Assembly: GCA_937884995.1 (NCBI GenBank)
Contig: CAKZZL010000008.1
Span: forward strand, 1 to 22,675
Direction of reading: 5' to 3'
Length of the DNA: 22,675 bases
Origin: an uncultured Clostridia bacterium
GTDB taxonomy: Bacteria > Bacillota > Clostridia > Oscillospirales > Acutalibacteraceae
Shown: piece after piece, positions 14,426 to 22,675 of the stretch
How positions within the stretch are numbered: the stretch's first letter is position 1
How the letters are laid out: every line of letters begins with the position of its first letter
The notes under the pieces: generated by a model
What the model was told of the DNA's origin: nothing
Database searches by the model: none
What the model saw: only the letters and a program-made list of their open reading frames with translations
Translations under genes and position numbers: made by a program

Positions 14426-17146
14426 ATGTCACTTTTTACAAAAATTTTCGGTGATTATTCAACAAGAGAAATCAAAAGGGTAATGCCTATCCAAAAGCAG
14501 GTTCTTGATTTAGAGGATGAATATGCAAAGCTATCGGATGCCGAGCTTCAGGCCAAGACACCCGAATTTAAGGAAAGGCTGAAAAACGGCGAGACTCTCG
14601 ATGATATTCTGCCTGAGGCATTTGCCGCCTGCAGAGAAGCATCCGCCAGAGTTCTTAACATGAAGCACTTCCCTGTTCAGGTTATCGGCGGCATAGTCTT
14701 GCACCAGGGAAGAATCGCAGAGATGCGTACCGGTGAAGGAAAGACGCTTGTCGCTACACTTCCGGCATATCTGAACGCACTCAGCGGCAGAGGCGTACAT
14801 ATCGTCACAGTCAATGATTACCTTGCACGAAGAGACTCCGAGTGGATGGGAAAACTTTACAGATTCATGGGTCTTACAGTCGGTCTTATTGTACACGACA
14901 TGGACGGTGAGCAAAGACGCGCTGCATATGCATGCGACATTACATACGGAACAAACAACGAGATGGGTTTTGACTATCTTCGTGATAACATGGTTACATA
15001 TGCAGAGCAAAGGGTACAAAGAGGTCACAACTTTGCCATTGTCGATGAAGTTGACTCGATTCTCATCGATGAAGCGAGAACCCCCCTTATTATTTCCGGT
15101 ATGGGCGACAAATCCACCGATTTGTATAAAATAACGAACGACTTTGCAAAACGACTGAAGATGTGCAAAGTCAAAGAAATAGACTCAAAAGTCAACTATG
15201 AGGATATTGTAGGCGAAGATGACGACTATATCGTAGATGAAAAAGCAAAGACAGCTTCTTTAACCAAAAACGGCATCAAAAAAGCTGAGACTTTCTTCAG
15301 CCTTGAAAACCTTGCCGATATGGAAAACCTTACCATCCAGCACCACATAGATCTTGCCATAAAAGCTATCGGTGTCATGAAAAGAGATGTTGATTACGTT
15401 GTAAAAGATGGTCAGGTTCTCATAGTCGATGAATTCACGGGCCGTATTATGAACGGCAGAAGATACAGCGACGGTCTTCACCAGGCGATAGAAGCAAAAG
15501 AAGGGGTAAAAGTTGAAAGAGAGTCAAAAACTCTCGCAACAATCACTTTCCAGAACTACTTCCGCCTTTATCGTAAACTTTCGGGTATGACCGGTACTGC
15601 AATGACAGAAAGCCAGGAATTTCAGGAGATATATAACCTGGACGTTGTTGCCGTTCCGACCAACAAACCGATGATCCGTGTTGATGAAGACGATGTTCTA
15701 TACAAGACAGAAGCTGCAAAATTCAACGCAATTATAGACCAAATAATGGAGTGTCACGAAAAAGGTGAACCTGTTTTAGTCGGAACAATCAGCATTGAAA
15801 AGAGTGAAGCTTTAAGCAAAGCGCTTAAAAAACGCGGAATAAAGCATGAGGTGCTCAATGCCAAATTCCACGATAAAGAGGCAGAAATCATAGCCCAGGC
15901 AGGTTCATACGGCGCAGTAACAATCGCAACGAACATGGCCGGAAGAGGTACCGATATTATCCTTGGAGGTAACCCTGACTATATGGCCCGTGCCGAAATG
16001 CGCAAAATGGATTATTCAGAAGAGATGATTGCTGAAGCAACAGGCTTTGCGGAAACCACCGATGAAGAGATTATAAATGCGAGAGAGACTTATCAGACTC
16101 TCGAAAAAAAATATACGGACCAGCTGAAAGACGAGGCAGAAAAAGTAAAACAGGCCGGCGGTTTGTATATCATAGGTACCGAAAGGCATGAGTCCCGCCG
16201 TATAGACAACCAGCTGCGCGGACGTTCAGGCCGTCAGGGCGACCCGGGACGAAGCAAATTCTTCCTTTCTGCAGAAGACGAACTTTTACGTCTCTTTGCA
16301 GGTGACCGTTTCTATAACATACTTGACAGCTTCGGCTCGGCAGGAGAACTTCCGCTTGAGACAAAGATCTTCACAAGCACAATAGAAAATGCGCAGAAGA
16401 AGGTTGAAGGAAACAACTTCGCAGCCCGTCGTAATGTCTTAAAATTTGATGACGTTATGAGCAAACAGCGTGAAGTTATTTACGGTGAAAGAAACAAAGT
16501 CCTTGACGGTGCCGATATTCACGGAACAATACTTAATATGATCGACAGATATATCTCTGATACAGTCGAATTCTATTGCCCGGCCTCCCAGCTTCCGGAA
16601 GAGTGGAATCTTCAAGGCCTTATAGCTAAGCTTAAGTATCTTGTATCGGATGATATTGCCGCAGAATATAAGACATCAGATGATGTTCGTGACTATTTCT
16701 ACGGCAAGGCCATGGATCATTATAACAGCAAATATGATGAGTACGGCGAGCCCATAATGTCGGAAATCGAACGTAAGGTCTTGTTGCACAGTGTTGATAC
16801 ACACTGGATGGATCATCTTGATGCGATGGATGAACTTCAACGCGGTATTTACCTTCGTTCTTATGCTCAGCAGGATCCTGTTGTTGCATTCAGAATGGAA
16901 AGTTTCGATTATTTTGATGAAATGAACAACCTCATCAGAGAAAGCACAGTCACCACTCTTCTCACCTTCCGTTTGAAGAGTGAAGAAGATATAAAGCGTG
17001 AACAAGCAGCAAAGATTACATCCACAAGCGGAGCAAGCGACGGTTCGAAAAAACAAAGACCTGTCAAAAAAGACAGAAAAATAGGCAGAAATGAGCCCTG
17101 TCCGTGCGGCTCCGGTAAAAAATACAAACATTGCTGCGGACAATAA
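14426..17146 (+). CDS. secA: Preprotein translocase ATPase SecA
   Basis: SecA is the motor that pushes unfolded secretory proteins through SecYEG. The 906-residue length is normal for the long form. Motifs are Walker A MRTGEGKTL (100-108), 'VTVNDYLARRDSEWMG', Walker B/DEAD-like 'IVDEVDSILIDEARTPLIISG' (205-225), 'DEFTGRIMNGRRYSDGLHQAIEAKEG', the helicase motifs 'TITFQNYFRLYRKLSGMTGTA', 'ATNMAGRGTDI' and 'GTERHESRRIDNQLRGRSGRQGD', and the C-terminal zinc-binding SEC-C motif CPCGSGKKYKHCC (892-904) that binds SecB or ribosomes. AAAGGA lies before the ATG. Only one secA copy is seen. It is followed after 27 bases by a zinc-ribbon membrane protein gene, probably in the same transcript. Confidence 0.98.
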   Translation: MSLFTKIFGDYSTREIKRVMPIQKQVLDLEDEYAKLSDAELQAKTPEFKERLKNGETLDDILPEAFAACREASARVLNMKHFPVQVIGGIVLHQGRIAEMRTGEGKTLVATLPAYLNALSGRGVHIVTVNDYLARRDSEWMGKLYRFMGLTVGLIVHDMDGEQRRAAYACDITYGTNNEMGFDYLRDNMVTYAEQRVQRGHNFAIVDEVDSILIDEARTPLIISGMGDKSTDLYKITNDFAKRLKMCKVKEIDSKVNYEDIVGEDDDYIVDEKAKTASLTKNGIKKAETFFSLENLADMENLTIQHHIDLAIKAIGVMKRDVDYVVKDGQVLIVDEFTGRIMNGRRYSDGLHQAIEAKEGVKVERESKTLATITFQNYFRLYRKLSGMTGTAMTESQEFQEIYNLDVVAVPTNKPMIRVDEDDVLYKTEAAKFNAIIDQIMECHEKGEPVLVGTISIEKSEALSKALKKRGIKHEVLNAKFHDKEAEIIAQAGSYGAVTIATNMAGRGTDIILGGNPDYMARAEMRKMDYSEEMIAEATGFAETTDEEIINARETYQTLEKKYTDQLKDEAEKVKQAGGLYIIGTERHESRRIDNQLRGRSGRQGDPGRSKFFLSAEDELLRLFAGDRFYNILDSFGSAGELPLETKIFTSTIENAQKKVEGNNFAARRNVLKFDDVMSKQREVIYGERNKVLDGADIHGTILNMIDRYISDTVEFYCPASQLPEEWNLQGLIAKLKYLVSDDIAAEYKTSDDVRDYFYGKAMDHYNSKYDEYGEPIMSEIERKVLLHSVDTHWMDHLDAMDELQRGIYLRSYAQQDPVVAFRMESFDYFDEMNNLIRESTVTTLLTFRLKSEEDIKREQAAKITSTSGASDGSKKQRPVKKDRKIGRNEPCPCGSGKKYKHCCGQ

Positions 17147-17173
17147 AAGTAAAACTAAAAAGGAGGTATACAG

Positions 17174-18721
17174 ATGAGCGATAATAACGAAAAACTCCAA
17201 AATGACGAAGTCAATGAGCCTGAAACAAACGGCGCCTCAGATGACTCGATTCATGATGAAATGGAGGAACTTGCCAGAATCTTCCGTGAAGAACTCGGCA
17301 AGGCTGTCCAGGAATCCGAAGAGGCAGAGGCCACAGACGTCAACGATATAGAAGTCGAAGGATATGACCCTCGCGCAGTTTCAACGGAAGGCGTAAAAGC
17401 ATACAAAGAAACACTTTGTGAGTGCTGTGGTGAAAGGCCTGCAGGCACAGATGACGATCCTGACAGTCCTTTCTGCAGTGAATGCGCTGCTTTAATGGAA
17501 AAGTATCCATATGACTGGAAAGGAATTGTAGCTTTTGTTCTGGTTATAGGTATAACACTAATGTCCCTCATACTCTTTGCAGGATACTCTCCGATCTTTT
17601 CAATGATGAGACGCGGAGATAAAGCCGTAAGCCAGGGAAAACTTTATTCGGCAGAAGGCTACTATGATGAGCTTATTGAATATCTTGATTCCGAGGGCTA
17701 CAATCTGAACCTGCGCAATTTCAAGAGAAATTATGTGGATCTTGAATTCAAACTTGCAAACCTCTCAACTGTTCTTACATATATCGACAGCAATTATGAC
17801 AGCGATAATATAAAGGATAAAAAGGTTCAGGAAATTTATGATTCCATTATCAACATGGAAATGACAACAGCAGCAATCCAAAAACACCTCAGCAACTATC
17901 CGGATGTTACCGAGGACAACTATGATGACATCATCAAGGAAATGGAGAGCTTGATAGGGACAAAGATATACTTTACCGTCGACGAAGACACCTATGATGA
18001 AAGCGATGTTGAAAGCGGAGATTACGCACCTGACGGCAATGAAGAAGTGTACACTTATGAAGAGGGCTGGATAAGGCTCTATCAATACTCTGCAGCTGCT
18101 GTCCTTGATAAGAAAGATGATGTAATAAAATATCTTGAACTTGCTCATGATAAATCCTCATATATGAAGGTATATGTAAGCACACTTCTGGCACAGACAT
18201 ATATCGGAAACGAAAAATATGATGAAGCTGAGAAGATGATAAAAGAAATAACTGAAGACAACAATGAATCCATTGACAAGTATATTCTCAATGCAATGCT
18301 CTTCAGATACAGGGATAAGAATTATCAATTAGCTGTTGATACCTGCGTAAACGGTCTGAACTCCCTTACGAAAGTAGAAAACGGCAACCAGCTTATTGCA
18401 AATATAGGTAATTCACTTTCAATGCAGAAGACACTTTCATATATTATGCTTAAGGATTATGATAAAGCATATGAATCTGCAAAAGAGTGCTATAGCTATC
18501 AATCCGAGTCGGGCAACCTTACAATTCAGGCCCGTGACATATATGCAATTCTTGCTTATGCGACAGGAGATACAGACACATATGACGCCTTTGTTTCCGA
18601 AATAGAAAGCTATAGCGAAGAAGGTTATGATTACAGCTTCGAAGAGGACGTTGAGAACTATGTCAACGGTAAAATCACTCTTCAGGAAATCGCTGAGAGC
18701 GGGAGGTATGATTTAATATGA
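17174..18721 (+). CDS. Zinc-ribbon, single-pass membrane protein with TPR-like repeats
   Basis: The product is not recognised by name. The 515-residue protein has an acidic N-terminus (1-75), a zinc-ribbon-like 'CECCGERP...PFCSECA' (Cys82/85 and Cys101/104), one membrane helix (about 117-137, GIVAFVLVIGITLMSLILFAG) and a long extracytoplasmic part with helix pairs that resemble tetratricopeptide repeats, for example 'GDKAVSQGKLYSAEGYYDELIEYL', 'VSTLLAQTYIGNEKYDEAEKMIKEI' and 'MLKDYDKAYESAKECYSY'. TPR regions bind proteins or peptides. It starts 27 bases after secA with a perfect AAAGGAGG, and its stop overlaps the next ATG by 4 bases (ATGA). A link to protein export or folding is suggested by position alone. 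Confidence 0.88.
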   Translation: MSDNNEKLQNDEVNEPETNGASDDSIHDEMEELARIFREELGKAVQESEEAEATDVNDIEVEGYDPRAVSTEGVKAYKETLCECCGERPAGTDDDPDSPFCSECAALMEKYPYDWKGIVAFVLVIGITLMSLILFAGYSPIFSMMRRGDKAVSQGKLYSAEGYYDELIEYLDSEGYNLNLRNFKRNYVDLEFKLANLSTVLTYIDSNYDSDNIKDKKVQEIYDSIINMEMTTAAIQKHLSNYPDVTEDNYDDIIKEMESLIGTKIYFTVDEDTYDESDVESGDYAPDGNEEVYTYEEGWIRLYQYSAAAVLDKKDDVIKYLELAHDKSSYMKVYVSTLLAQTYIGNEKYDEAEKMIKEITEDNNESIDKYILNAMLFRYRDKNYQLAVDTCVNGLNSLTKVENGNQLIANIGNSLSMQKTLSYIMLKDYDKAYESAKECYSYQSESGNLTIQARDIYAILAYATGDTDTYDAFVSEIESYSEEGYDYSFEEDVENYVNGKITLQEIAESGRYDLI

Positions 18722-19284
18722 AAATAATATCACTTATTGTAAAAATTATTACTCTCCCCGGCGCCATACTTCATACATTCTTCGAGCATCTTTGCTGCCG
18801 TACATGCAAGGTCCTGGTTGATGATGCGGCAACTATCCGGTTCGATGAAATGCTTTCACATGTCGATCACCAGCTTGTAAAAAGGAAAGGCGCATCTTTT
18901 GATATATGCTTTGTCCCCTTCCTTCTGAATCTTGTTTTTGCATTTTTGCTTCTTGCAAACGGCTCAACTATGATTCTTTACTCGGGACATTATGAGAATG
19001 TATTTAACTGGATTTGCCTCTATCTTGGTTTTTCTCTTTCCTGCAATCTCTTCCCTCAAAGAGAAGACATATATATGTTAAAAGACAATTTCTACGGAAA
19101 AGGGAAAAAAGTAAATATCTTTGCCAAAATAATTGTTGCACCCTTCTATCTCATTTTCCGCATCGGAAATCTTCTTGAGGATACGGGACTTATCATATTT
19201 ACATCGGCAGCATTCGCTTACTTTGTTCCATATATACTCGGTACTTTTGTTCCAAGACTTTATGACCTTTTAAGCGAAATATAA
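18718..19284 (+). CDS. Small multi-pass membrane protein, degenerate metalloprotease-like
   Basis: This 188-residue membrane protein is encoded by an ATG that overlaps the previous stop (ATGA), so it is translationally coupled. Likely membrane segments are about 1-20, 61-80, 90-105, 135-150 and 160-180. The N-terminus 'ITLPGAILHTFFEHLCCRTCKVLV' (12-35) aligns in outline with the 'FPGVIVHEFAHKLFC' zone of membrane zinc peptidases, but the HExxH motif is changed to HTFFE, so the catalytic Glu and second His are missing. It may be an inactive relative that binds a partner, or the likeness may be chance. The gene is the last before the terminator and belongs with the TPR protein and perhaps SecA. 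Confidence 0.85.
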   Translation: MKIISLIVKIITLPGAILHTFFEHLCCRTCKVLVDDAATIRFDEMLSHVDHQLVKRKGASFDICFVPFLLNLVFAFLLLANGSTMILYSGHYENVFNWICLYLGFSLSCNLFPQREDIYMLKDNFYGKGKKVNIFAKIIVAPFYLIFRIGNLLEDTGLIIFTSAAFAYFVPYILGTFVPRLYDLLSEI

Positions 19285-19304
19285 AGGTCAATTAACATTA
19301 ATTT

Positions 19305-19345
19305 AAGGCGGGGAATTTCCCCGCCTTCGTTTATATATATTCTTT
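19305..19345 (+). terminator. Intrinsic terminator after the secA operon
   Basis: AAGGCGGGGA (19305-19314) and TCCCCGCCTT (19318-19327) form a perfect GC-rich 10-bp stem with a 3-base loop, followed on the plus strand by CGTTTATATATATTCTTTT. It lies between convergent gene ends and may also slow minus-strand transcripts from asnS, although the T tract on that side is poorer. Confidence 0.8.
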
Positions 19346-19352
19346 TACTGAC

Positions 19353-20708
19353 TCAGAACTCGAGTGCTCCGTATGTTCTTGGATACGGAATCACATCACG
19401 AATATTTGAAACACCGGTTACATATATGAGTAATCTTTCAAATCCCATGCCGAAGCCTGAATGTGTGCAGGCCCCGAATTTTCTGAGATTCAAATACCAG
19501 TACATAGAATCCTTTGAGATTCCGAGTTCATCCATTCTCTTTGCAAGCTTGTCATAATCCGTCTCACGTTCGCTGCCGCCCATGAGTTCTCCCGCATTAG
19601 GTACAAGAAGATCAACAGCGCCGACTGTTTCTCCGTCATCATTCTGATACATATAAAAGGCTTTAATATCTTTCGGCCAGTCATAGATAAACACGGGCGC
19701 ATTGAAGTATTCCTCCGTAAGATACTTTTCATGCTCTTTCGCAAGATCTTCTCCGTATTTGGGTTCGAATTTGAAGTCCTTGCCGGATTCTCTGAGCAAC
19801 TTGATAGCCTCTTTATGGGTAATTCTCTTTATCTCGGATGAAACAAGTGCCAGCATTCTTTCTCTTAAATTAAGCTTGGTATAGCCTTCAAGGAATATGA
19901 GTTCATCCTGAGCTCTGTCAACTATCTTCTGAATTATGGATTTTAAGAAATCTTCCTCTATATCCATAAGCTGGTCAAGATTACAAAATGCTATTTCCGG
20001 CTCTATCATCCAGAACTCTGCTGCATGAGTGGGAGTTACCGAATGTTCGGCTCTGAAAGTCGGTCCGAAAGTATATATCTTATTGAAAGCCATTGCAAAG
20101 CTTTCACCTTCGAGTTGTCCGGTTACAGCGAGAGATGTCGGCTTTCCGAAGAAATCGTCTGCATAATCAAATTTATCCGAGGTCGGGTCAAGACTCGTTA
20201 CAGTAAAAGTGTTGCCCGCTCCTTCAGCATCATTGGCTGTCAGCAAGGGTGTATGCACATAAAGATATCCGTTTTCCTGGAAATATTCATGTATTGCCAT
20301 TGATGCTATGCTTCTTATGCGAAAAACCGCCTGGAAAAGTCTGGTTCTCGGTCTTAAGTATCCTATTTCTCTCAGGAATTCTATACTGTGACGTTTCGGC
20401 TGAAGAGGATAATCCTCGGGACAGTCTCCCATAACTTTTATGTTTTTTACATTTATTTCGACCTTGTCATTGTTTGCAACCAGAACACCGTTTGTCTCAA
20501 TGGCTGCGCCGACATGAAGAGACTGAATCTTTTCAAAATCGGGATTTTCATCATCATAGACAAGCTGTATAGACTTAAAACATGTTCCGTCAAAGAAATC
20601 TATAAAGCCGATATTCTTCTGCTTTCTGTGATTTCTTATCCAGCCGTCAAGAACGATTTCTTTTCCTAAAAGTTCAGATGATTTTTGATATAACTCTCTT
20701 AATTCCAT
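19353..20708 (-). CDS. asnS: Asparaginyl-tRNA synthetase
   Basis: This class IIb aminoacyl-tRNA synthetase charges tRNA-Asn with asparagine. The 451 residues cover an N-terminal OB-fold anticodon domain ('LDGWIRNHRKQKNIGFIDFFDGT', about 20-42) and the catalytic domain: motif 1 around 'YLRPRTRLFQAVFRIRS', 'PLLTANDAEGAGNTFTV', motif 2 'IYTFGPTFRAEHSVTPTHAAEFWMIEPE' and motif 3 'GFGMGFERLLIYVTG' (about 418-432), ending 'IRDVIPYPRTYGALEF'. The insertion pattern fits AsnRS rather than AspRS. The ribosome binding site is weak (GGCGGG about 9 bases before ATG). Its promoter lies partly in the last codons of the upstream glycosidase gene, with a leader of about 27 bases and no T-box element. Confidence 0.96.
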   Translation of the reverse strand: MELRELYQKSSELLGKEIVLDGWIRNHRKQKNIGFIDFFDGTCFKSIQLVYDDENPDFEKIQSLHVGAAIETNGVLVANNDKVEINVKNIKVMGDCPEDYPLQPKRHSIEFLREIGYLRPRTRLFQAVFRIRSIASMAIHEYFQENGYLYVHTPLLTANDAEGAGNTFTVTSLDPTSDKFDYADDFFGKPTSLAVTGQLEGESFAMAFNKIYTFGPTFRAEHSVTPTHAAEFWMIEPEIAFCNLDQLMDIEEDFLKSIIQKIVDRAQDELIFLEGYTKLNLRERMLALVSSEIKRITHKEAIKLLRESGKDFKFEPKYGEDLAKEHEKYLTEEYFNAPVFIYDWPKDIKAFYMYQNDDGETVGAVDLLVPNAGELMGGSERETDYDKLAKRMDELGISKDSMYWYLNLRKFGACTHSGFGMGFERLLIYVTGVSNIRDVIPYPRTYGALEF

Positions 20709-20741
20709 TTAATATAACCCGCCTTTTGCGATATTTTAAAA

Positions 20742-20770
20742 ATTATAGTACTTAGATTATTTCAAGTCAA
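20742..20770 (-). promoter_or_regulatory. Promoter of asnS
   Basis: On the minus strand there is a -35 box TTGACT (20765-20770), a 17-base spacer and a perfect -10 TATAAT (20742-20747). The -35 box sits inside the last codons of the GH28 gene, so asnS can be transcribed independently of it. The start is expected near 20735. Confidence 0.7.
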
Positions 20771-22100
20771 GCATTGAGCAGTCCCCTGAAAAGTCCCAAA
20801 GTCTGAGACCTGTCGTGTCTTCCACATCTATGTCTTCACCGTATTCATCGGTTTTATTGCCCCAAGAAACCGATGATTTTTCTATTCTTATATTTTCGGC
20901 ACTTCGTATATAAAAGCCTGCATTTTTATGCTTCTCAATTTCTTTGCCAAGGCCCGGCCTCATATCATAACTGCCGCCCGGCCAGCGACTGCTTTTAGAT
21001 ATTTCCAGGCTTAGATTTTCAAAAGAAATATTTTCTATCTTGTTTTCAGGACTCCCGCAAATTACGACTCCGTTTTCTCCTTTGCAGGATATATTATGAA
21101 ATCTTACGTTTTTCACATAACCTGCTTTTGTATTCTCATCCCTGTCAAAAGATGTTATGGTTATTGGCTCTGCGCTTCCCCACCAATCGGAACAAAAGCG
21201 CCTCGTTTCTATCATAATATTGCTGTAACTGACATTTTCAACATTGCCCGAATCTCTGATTTGAATCGAAAGGCCTCTGTTGCTTCTTGAAATGATGCAG
21301 TTATTTACCGATATGTTTCTGAAATTATCCACACCTTCGGTCCCTATTTTTATTGCGGCGGATGTTGATATAAGAGTACAGTCGGATATGACTATATTCT
21401 CACATGCTCCGTATTCTGCATTGCCCTTTGATGTCTTCATACATATGCAGTCATCAGCACACTCAATATGGCATCCGATTATTCTTACGTTCTTTGAATG
21501 ATCGGGATCTATTCCGTCTGAATTTGCAAAATCCAAATCATTGAGTATCCGTATTTTTGATATAAGGACATCATTACATCCTGCAGGATGAAGAGTCCAA
21601 AAAGATGCTCCTCTTACCGTAAAATCCCTGAAAGATATGTGATTTGAATTTTCAATGTATATAACGGTGGGTCTGGGATAGAAATTTCCGGTTTGATAAT
21701 ACTTGCTTTTTCTGACAGCAAAAGCCTGTCCGTTTCCGTCTATGCAGCCTTCTCCGCCTATGCTCATATTATCTGCCTTAAATCCGTAGATAAAGCAAAA
21801 AGAAGGTTTGCCTGTTACGGGATTTCCTATCAGTGTGTTGCTTTCATCATTTATATAATCACAAGGTCGTATATATTCATCAATATTGTCACTTGCTTTA
21901 AGAACCGAGCCCTTTTGTAAATACAGTTCCACGTTTTCTTTGATCTCTATCGATGAACTGTAATATGTCTTCCCGCTTTCAAGCAGAACCCTTCCGCCGC
22001 CGTTTTCAAATGCTTCGTCAATTGCGCTTTGAATGGCAGGGGCATCGTTTGAAAGTCCATCTGCTTTTGCACCGTAATTTTCCGGATAGTAATATTTCAT
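20757..22100 (-). CDS. GH28-type beta-helix glycoside hydrolase (pectin-related)
   Basis: The 447-residue protein has the polygalacturonase-type right-handed beta-helix. The N-terminus 'YYPENYGAKADGLSNDAPAIQSAIDEAFENGGGRVLLESG' is the usual entry to this fold, followed by 'IDGNGQAF' (120-127), the catalytic-aspartate blocks 'NSDGIDPD' (193-200) and 'CADDCICMK' (214-222), and repeated 'ENIVISDCT', 'RNISVNNCII' and 'ENVSYSNIMIE' coils. The GHG and RIK motifs of polygalacturonases are replaced (TSAAIKIGTEG and LSIQIRDSG), which is closer to rhamnogalacturonan-type members. There is no signal peptide, so it likely acts in the cytoplasm on imported oligosaccharides from pectin. GGAGG lies 9 bases before ATG. 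No transporter or other pectin gene is adjacent. Confidence 0.88.
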   Translation of the reverse strand: MKYYYPENYGAKADGLSNDAPAIQSAIDEAFENGGGRVLLESGKTYYSSSIEIKENVELYLQKGSVLKASDNIDEYIRPCDYINDESNTLIGNPVTGKPSFCFIYGFKADNMSIGGEGCIDGNGQAFAVRKSKYYQTGNFYPRPTVIYIENSNHISFRDFTVRGASFWTLHPAGCNDVLISKIRILNDLDFANSDGIDPDHSKNVRIIGCHIECADDCICMKTSKGNAEYGACENIVISDCTLISTSAAIKIGTEGVDNFRNISVNNCIISRSNRGLSIQIRDSGNVENVSYSNIMIETRRFCSDWWGSAEPITITSFDRDENTKAGYVKNVRFHNISCKGENGVVICGSPENKIENISFENLSLEISKSSRWPGGSYDMRPGLGKEIEKHKNAGFYIRSAENIRIEKSSVSWGNKTDEYGEDIDVEDTTGLRLWDFSGDCSMLDLK

Positions 22101-22129
22101 GTCTTCTGCCTCCGTTTTTTCTAAGTCTT

Positions 22130-22158
22130 AGTATATCACACCGAAAAGATCTAAACAA
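22130..22158 (-). promoter_or_regulatory. Promoter of the GH28 gene
   Basis: On the minus strand there is a -35 box TTGTTT (22153-22158), a 17-base spacer and an extended -10 TGATATACT (TATACT at 22130-22135), about 30 bases before the ATG. Confidence 0.55.
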
Positions 22159-22255
22159 CAAAATGTTTCTATATAGATAATTCACTCAAAAATCTCTTTT
22201 TATCTGCTGATTTTTAAGCAGTTTGACAAAAGTTTAACACAAGCGGTTAAAATTC

Positions 22256-22284
22256 TTGCAATATCGATTAAAAAGTAATAGAAT
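22256..22284 (+). promoter_or_regulatory. Promoter of gap
   Basis: There is a -35 box TTGCAA (22256-22261), a 17-base spacer and a -10 TAGAAT (22279-22284). An additional TTGACA (22223-22228) with TTAAAA 18 bases later could be a second, upstream promoter. Tandem promoters would fit a strongly expressed glycolytic gene. Confidence 0.55.
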
Positions 22285-22337
22285 ATATAATGCAATTAAG
22301 CGATACAAAGCAAATAAAAATTTTGGAGGAATACAAA

Positions 22338-22675
22338 ATGTCAGTTAAAGTTGCAATTAACGGTTTCGGACGTATTGGACGTCTTGCATTCAGACAGATG
22401 TTTGGTGCAGAAGGCTATGATGTAGTAGCTATCAACGACCTTACAAAGCCATCAATGCTTGCTAACCTTCTTAAGTATGATACAGCTCAAGGCGGTTATT
22501 GCGGCGTAATCGGTCAGGGTCTCCACACAGTTTCTGCTGATGACGAAGCTAACACAATCACAGTTGACGGAAAAACTCTTACTATCTATAAGGAAGCTGA
22601 TGCAAACAACCTTCCTTGGGGTGAAATCGGTGTAGACGTAGTTCTTGAATGCACAGGTTTCTATTGCTCAAAAGA
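22338..22675 (+). CDS. gap: Glyceraldehyde-3-phosphate dehydrogenase (5' part, cut by window end)
   Basis: GAPDH converts glyceraldehyde 3-phosphate to 1,3-bisphosphoglycerate with NAD+ in glycolysis. The first 112 codons are present and read MSVKVAINGFGRIGRLAFRQ, the NAD-binding GxGxxG motif, followed by 'VVAINDLTKPSMLANLLKYDTAQG' with the Asp that contacts the adenosine ribose, 'KTLTIYKEADANNLPWGEIGVDVVLECTGFY'. The catalytic Cys region lies beyond the window. GGAGG (22325-22329) is 8 bases before the ATG. No cggR-type regulator gene lies upstream; the neighbour is the divergent GH28 gene. Confidence 0.97.
   Translation, partial: MSVKVAINGFGRIGRLAFRQMFGAEGYDVVAINDLTKPSMLANLLKYDTAQGGYCGVIGQGLHTVSADDEANTITVDGKTLTIYKEADANNLPWGEIGVDVVLECTGFYCSK

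Overview
The window looks like a chromosomal segment of a low-to-mid GC Firmicute, most likely a gut-type Clostridia. The reasons are the gene order SRP RNA-dnaX-ybaB-recR (the same core order as scr-dnaX-yaaK-recR in Bacillus), strong AAGGAGG-type ribosome binding sites, clear sigma-A-like promoters with many extended -10 elements, and a Firmicute-type 5S rRNA and tmRNA. Family or genus cannot be fixed from sequence alone. Apart from one broken frame, the region is densely coded and intact, and no insertion sequence, phage gene, tRNA or CRISPR array was seen.

Left part (1-6950, nearly all minus strand): a 5S rRNA gene with its own promoter and no 23S gene upstream; a large acidic membrane-anchored protein of unknown function; the tmRNA gene ssrA with promoter and terminator hairpin; a decayed open frame without a start and with one in-frame TAG; then smpB, recR, ybaB/ebfC, dnaX and the small SRP RNA. 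These minus-strand genes read SRP RNA -> dnaX -> ybaB -> recR -> smpB, with ssrA next. They combine DNA replication and repair (DnaX, YbaB, RecR), ribosome rescue (SmpB plus tmRNA) and protein targeting (SRP RNA).

Middle (6950-14425): on the plus strand, glpK with its own promoter and a small membrane-anchored protein carrying a possible BECR-type nuclease-like domain, closed by a strong terminator. Convergent to this is a tight five-gene minus-strand operon read from 14208 to 9377: an SCP2-like protein, a glutamate-1-semialdehyde-aminomutase-like class III aminotransferase, the N-terminal and C-terminal halves of a split transketolase, and a second SCP2-like protein. This is the best candidate here for an undescribed system: a PLP enzyme and a TPP two-carbon-transfer enzyme bracketed by two proteins of a lipid-binding type fold. 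Its substrate is unknown.

Right part (14426-22675): plus-strand secA followed, apparently in one transcription unit, by a zinc-ribbon/membrane/TPR protein and a small membrane protein with what looks like a dead metalloprotease motif, ended by a strong hairpin. Then minus-strand asnS, a GH28-type beta-helix glycosidase without signal peptide, and the start of plus-strand gap (GAPDH), cut by the window edge.

All product names come from reading motifs by eye; no database search was run.
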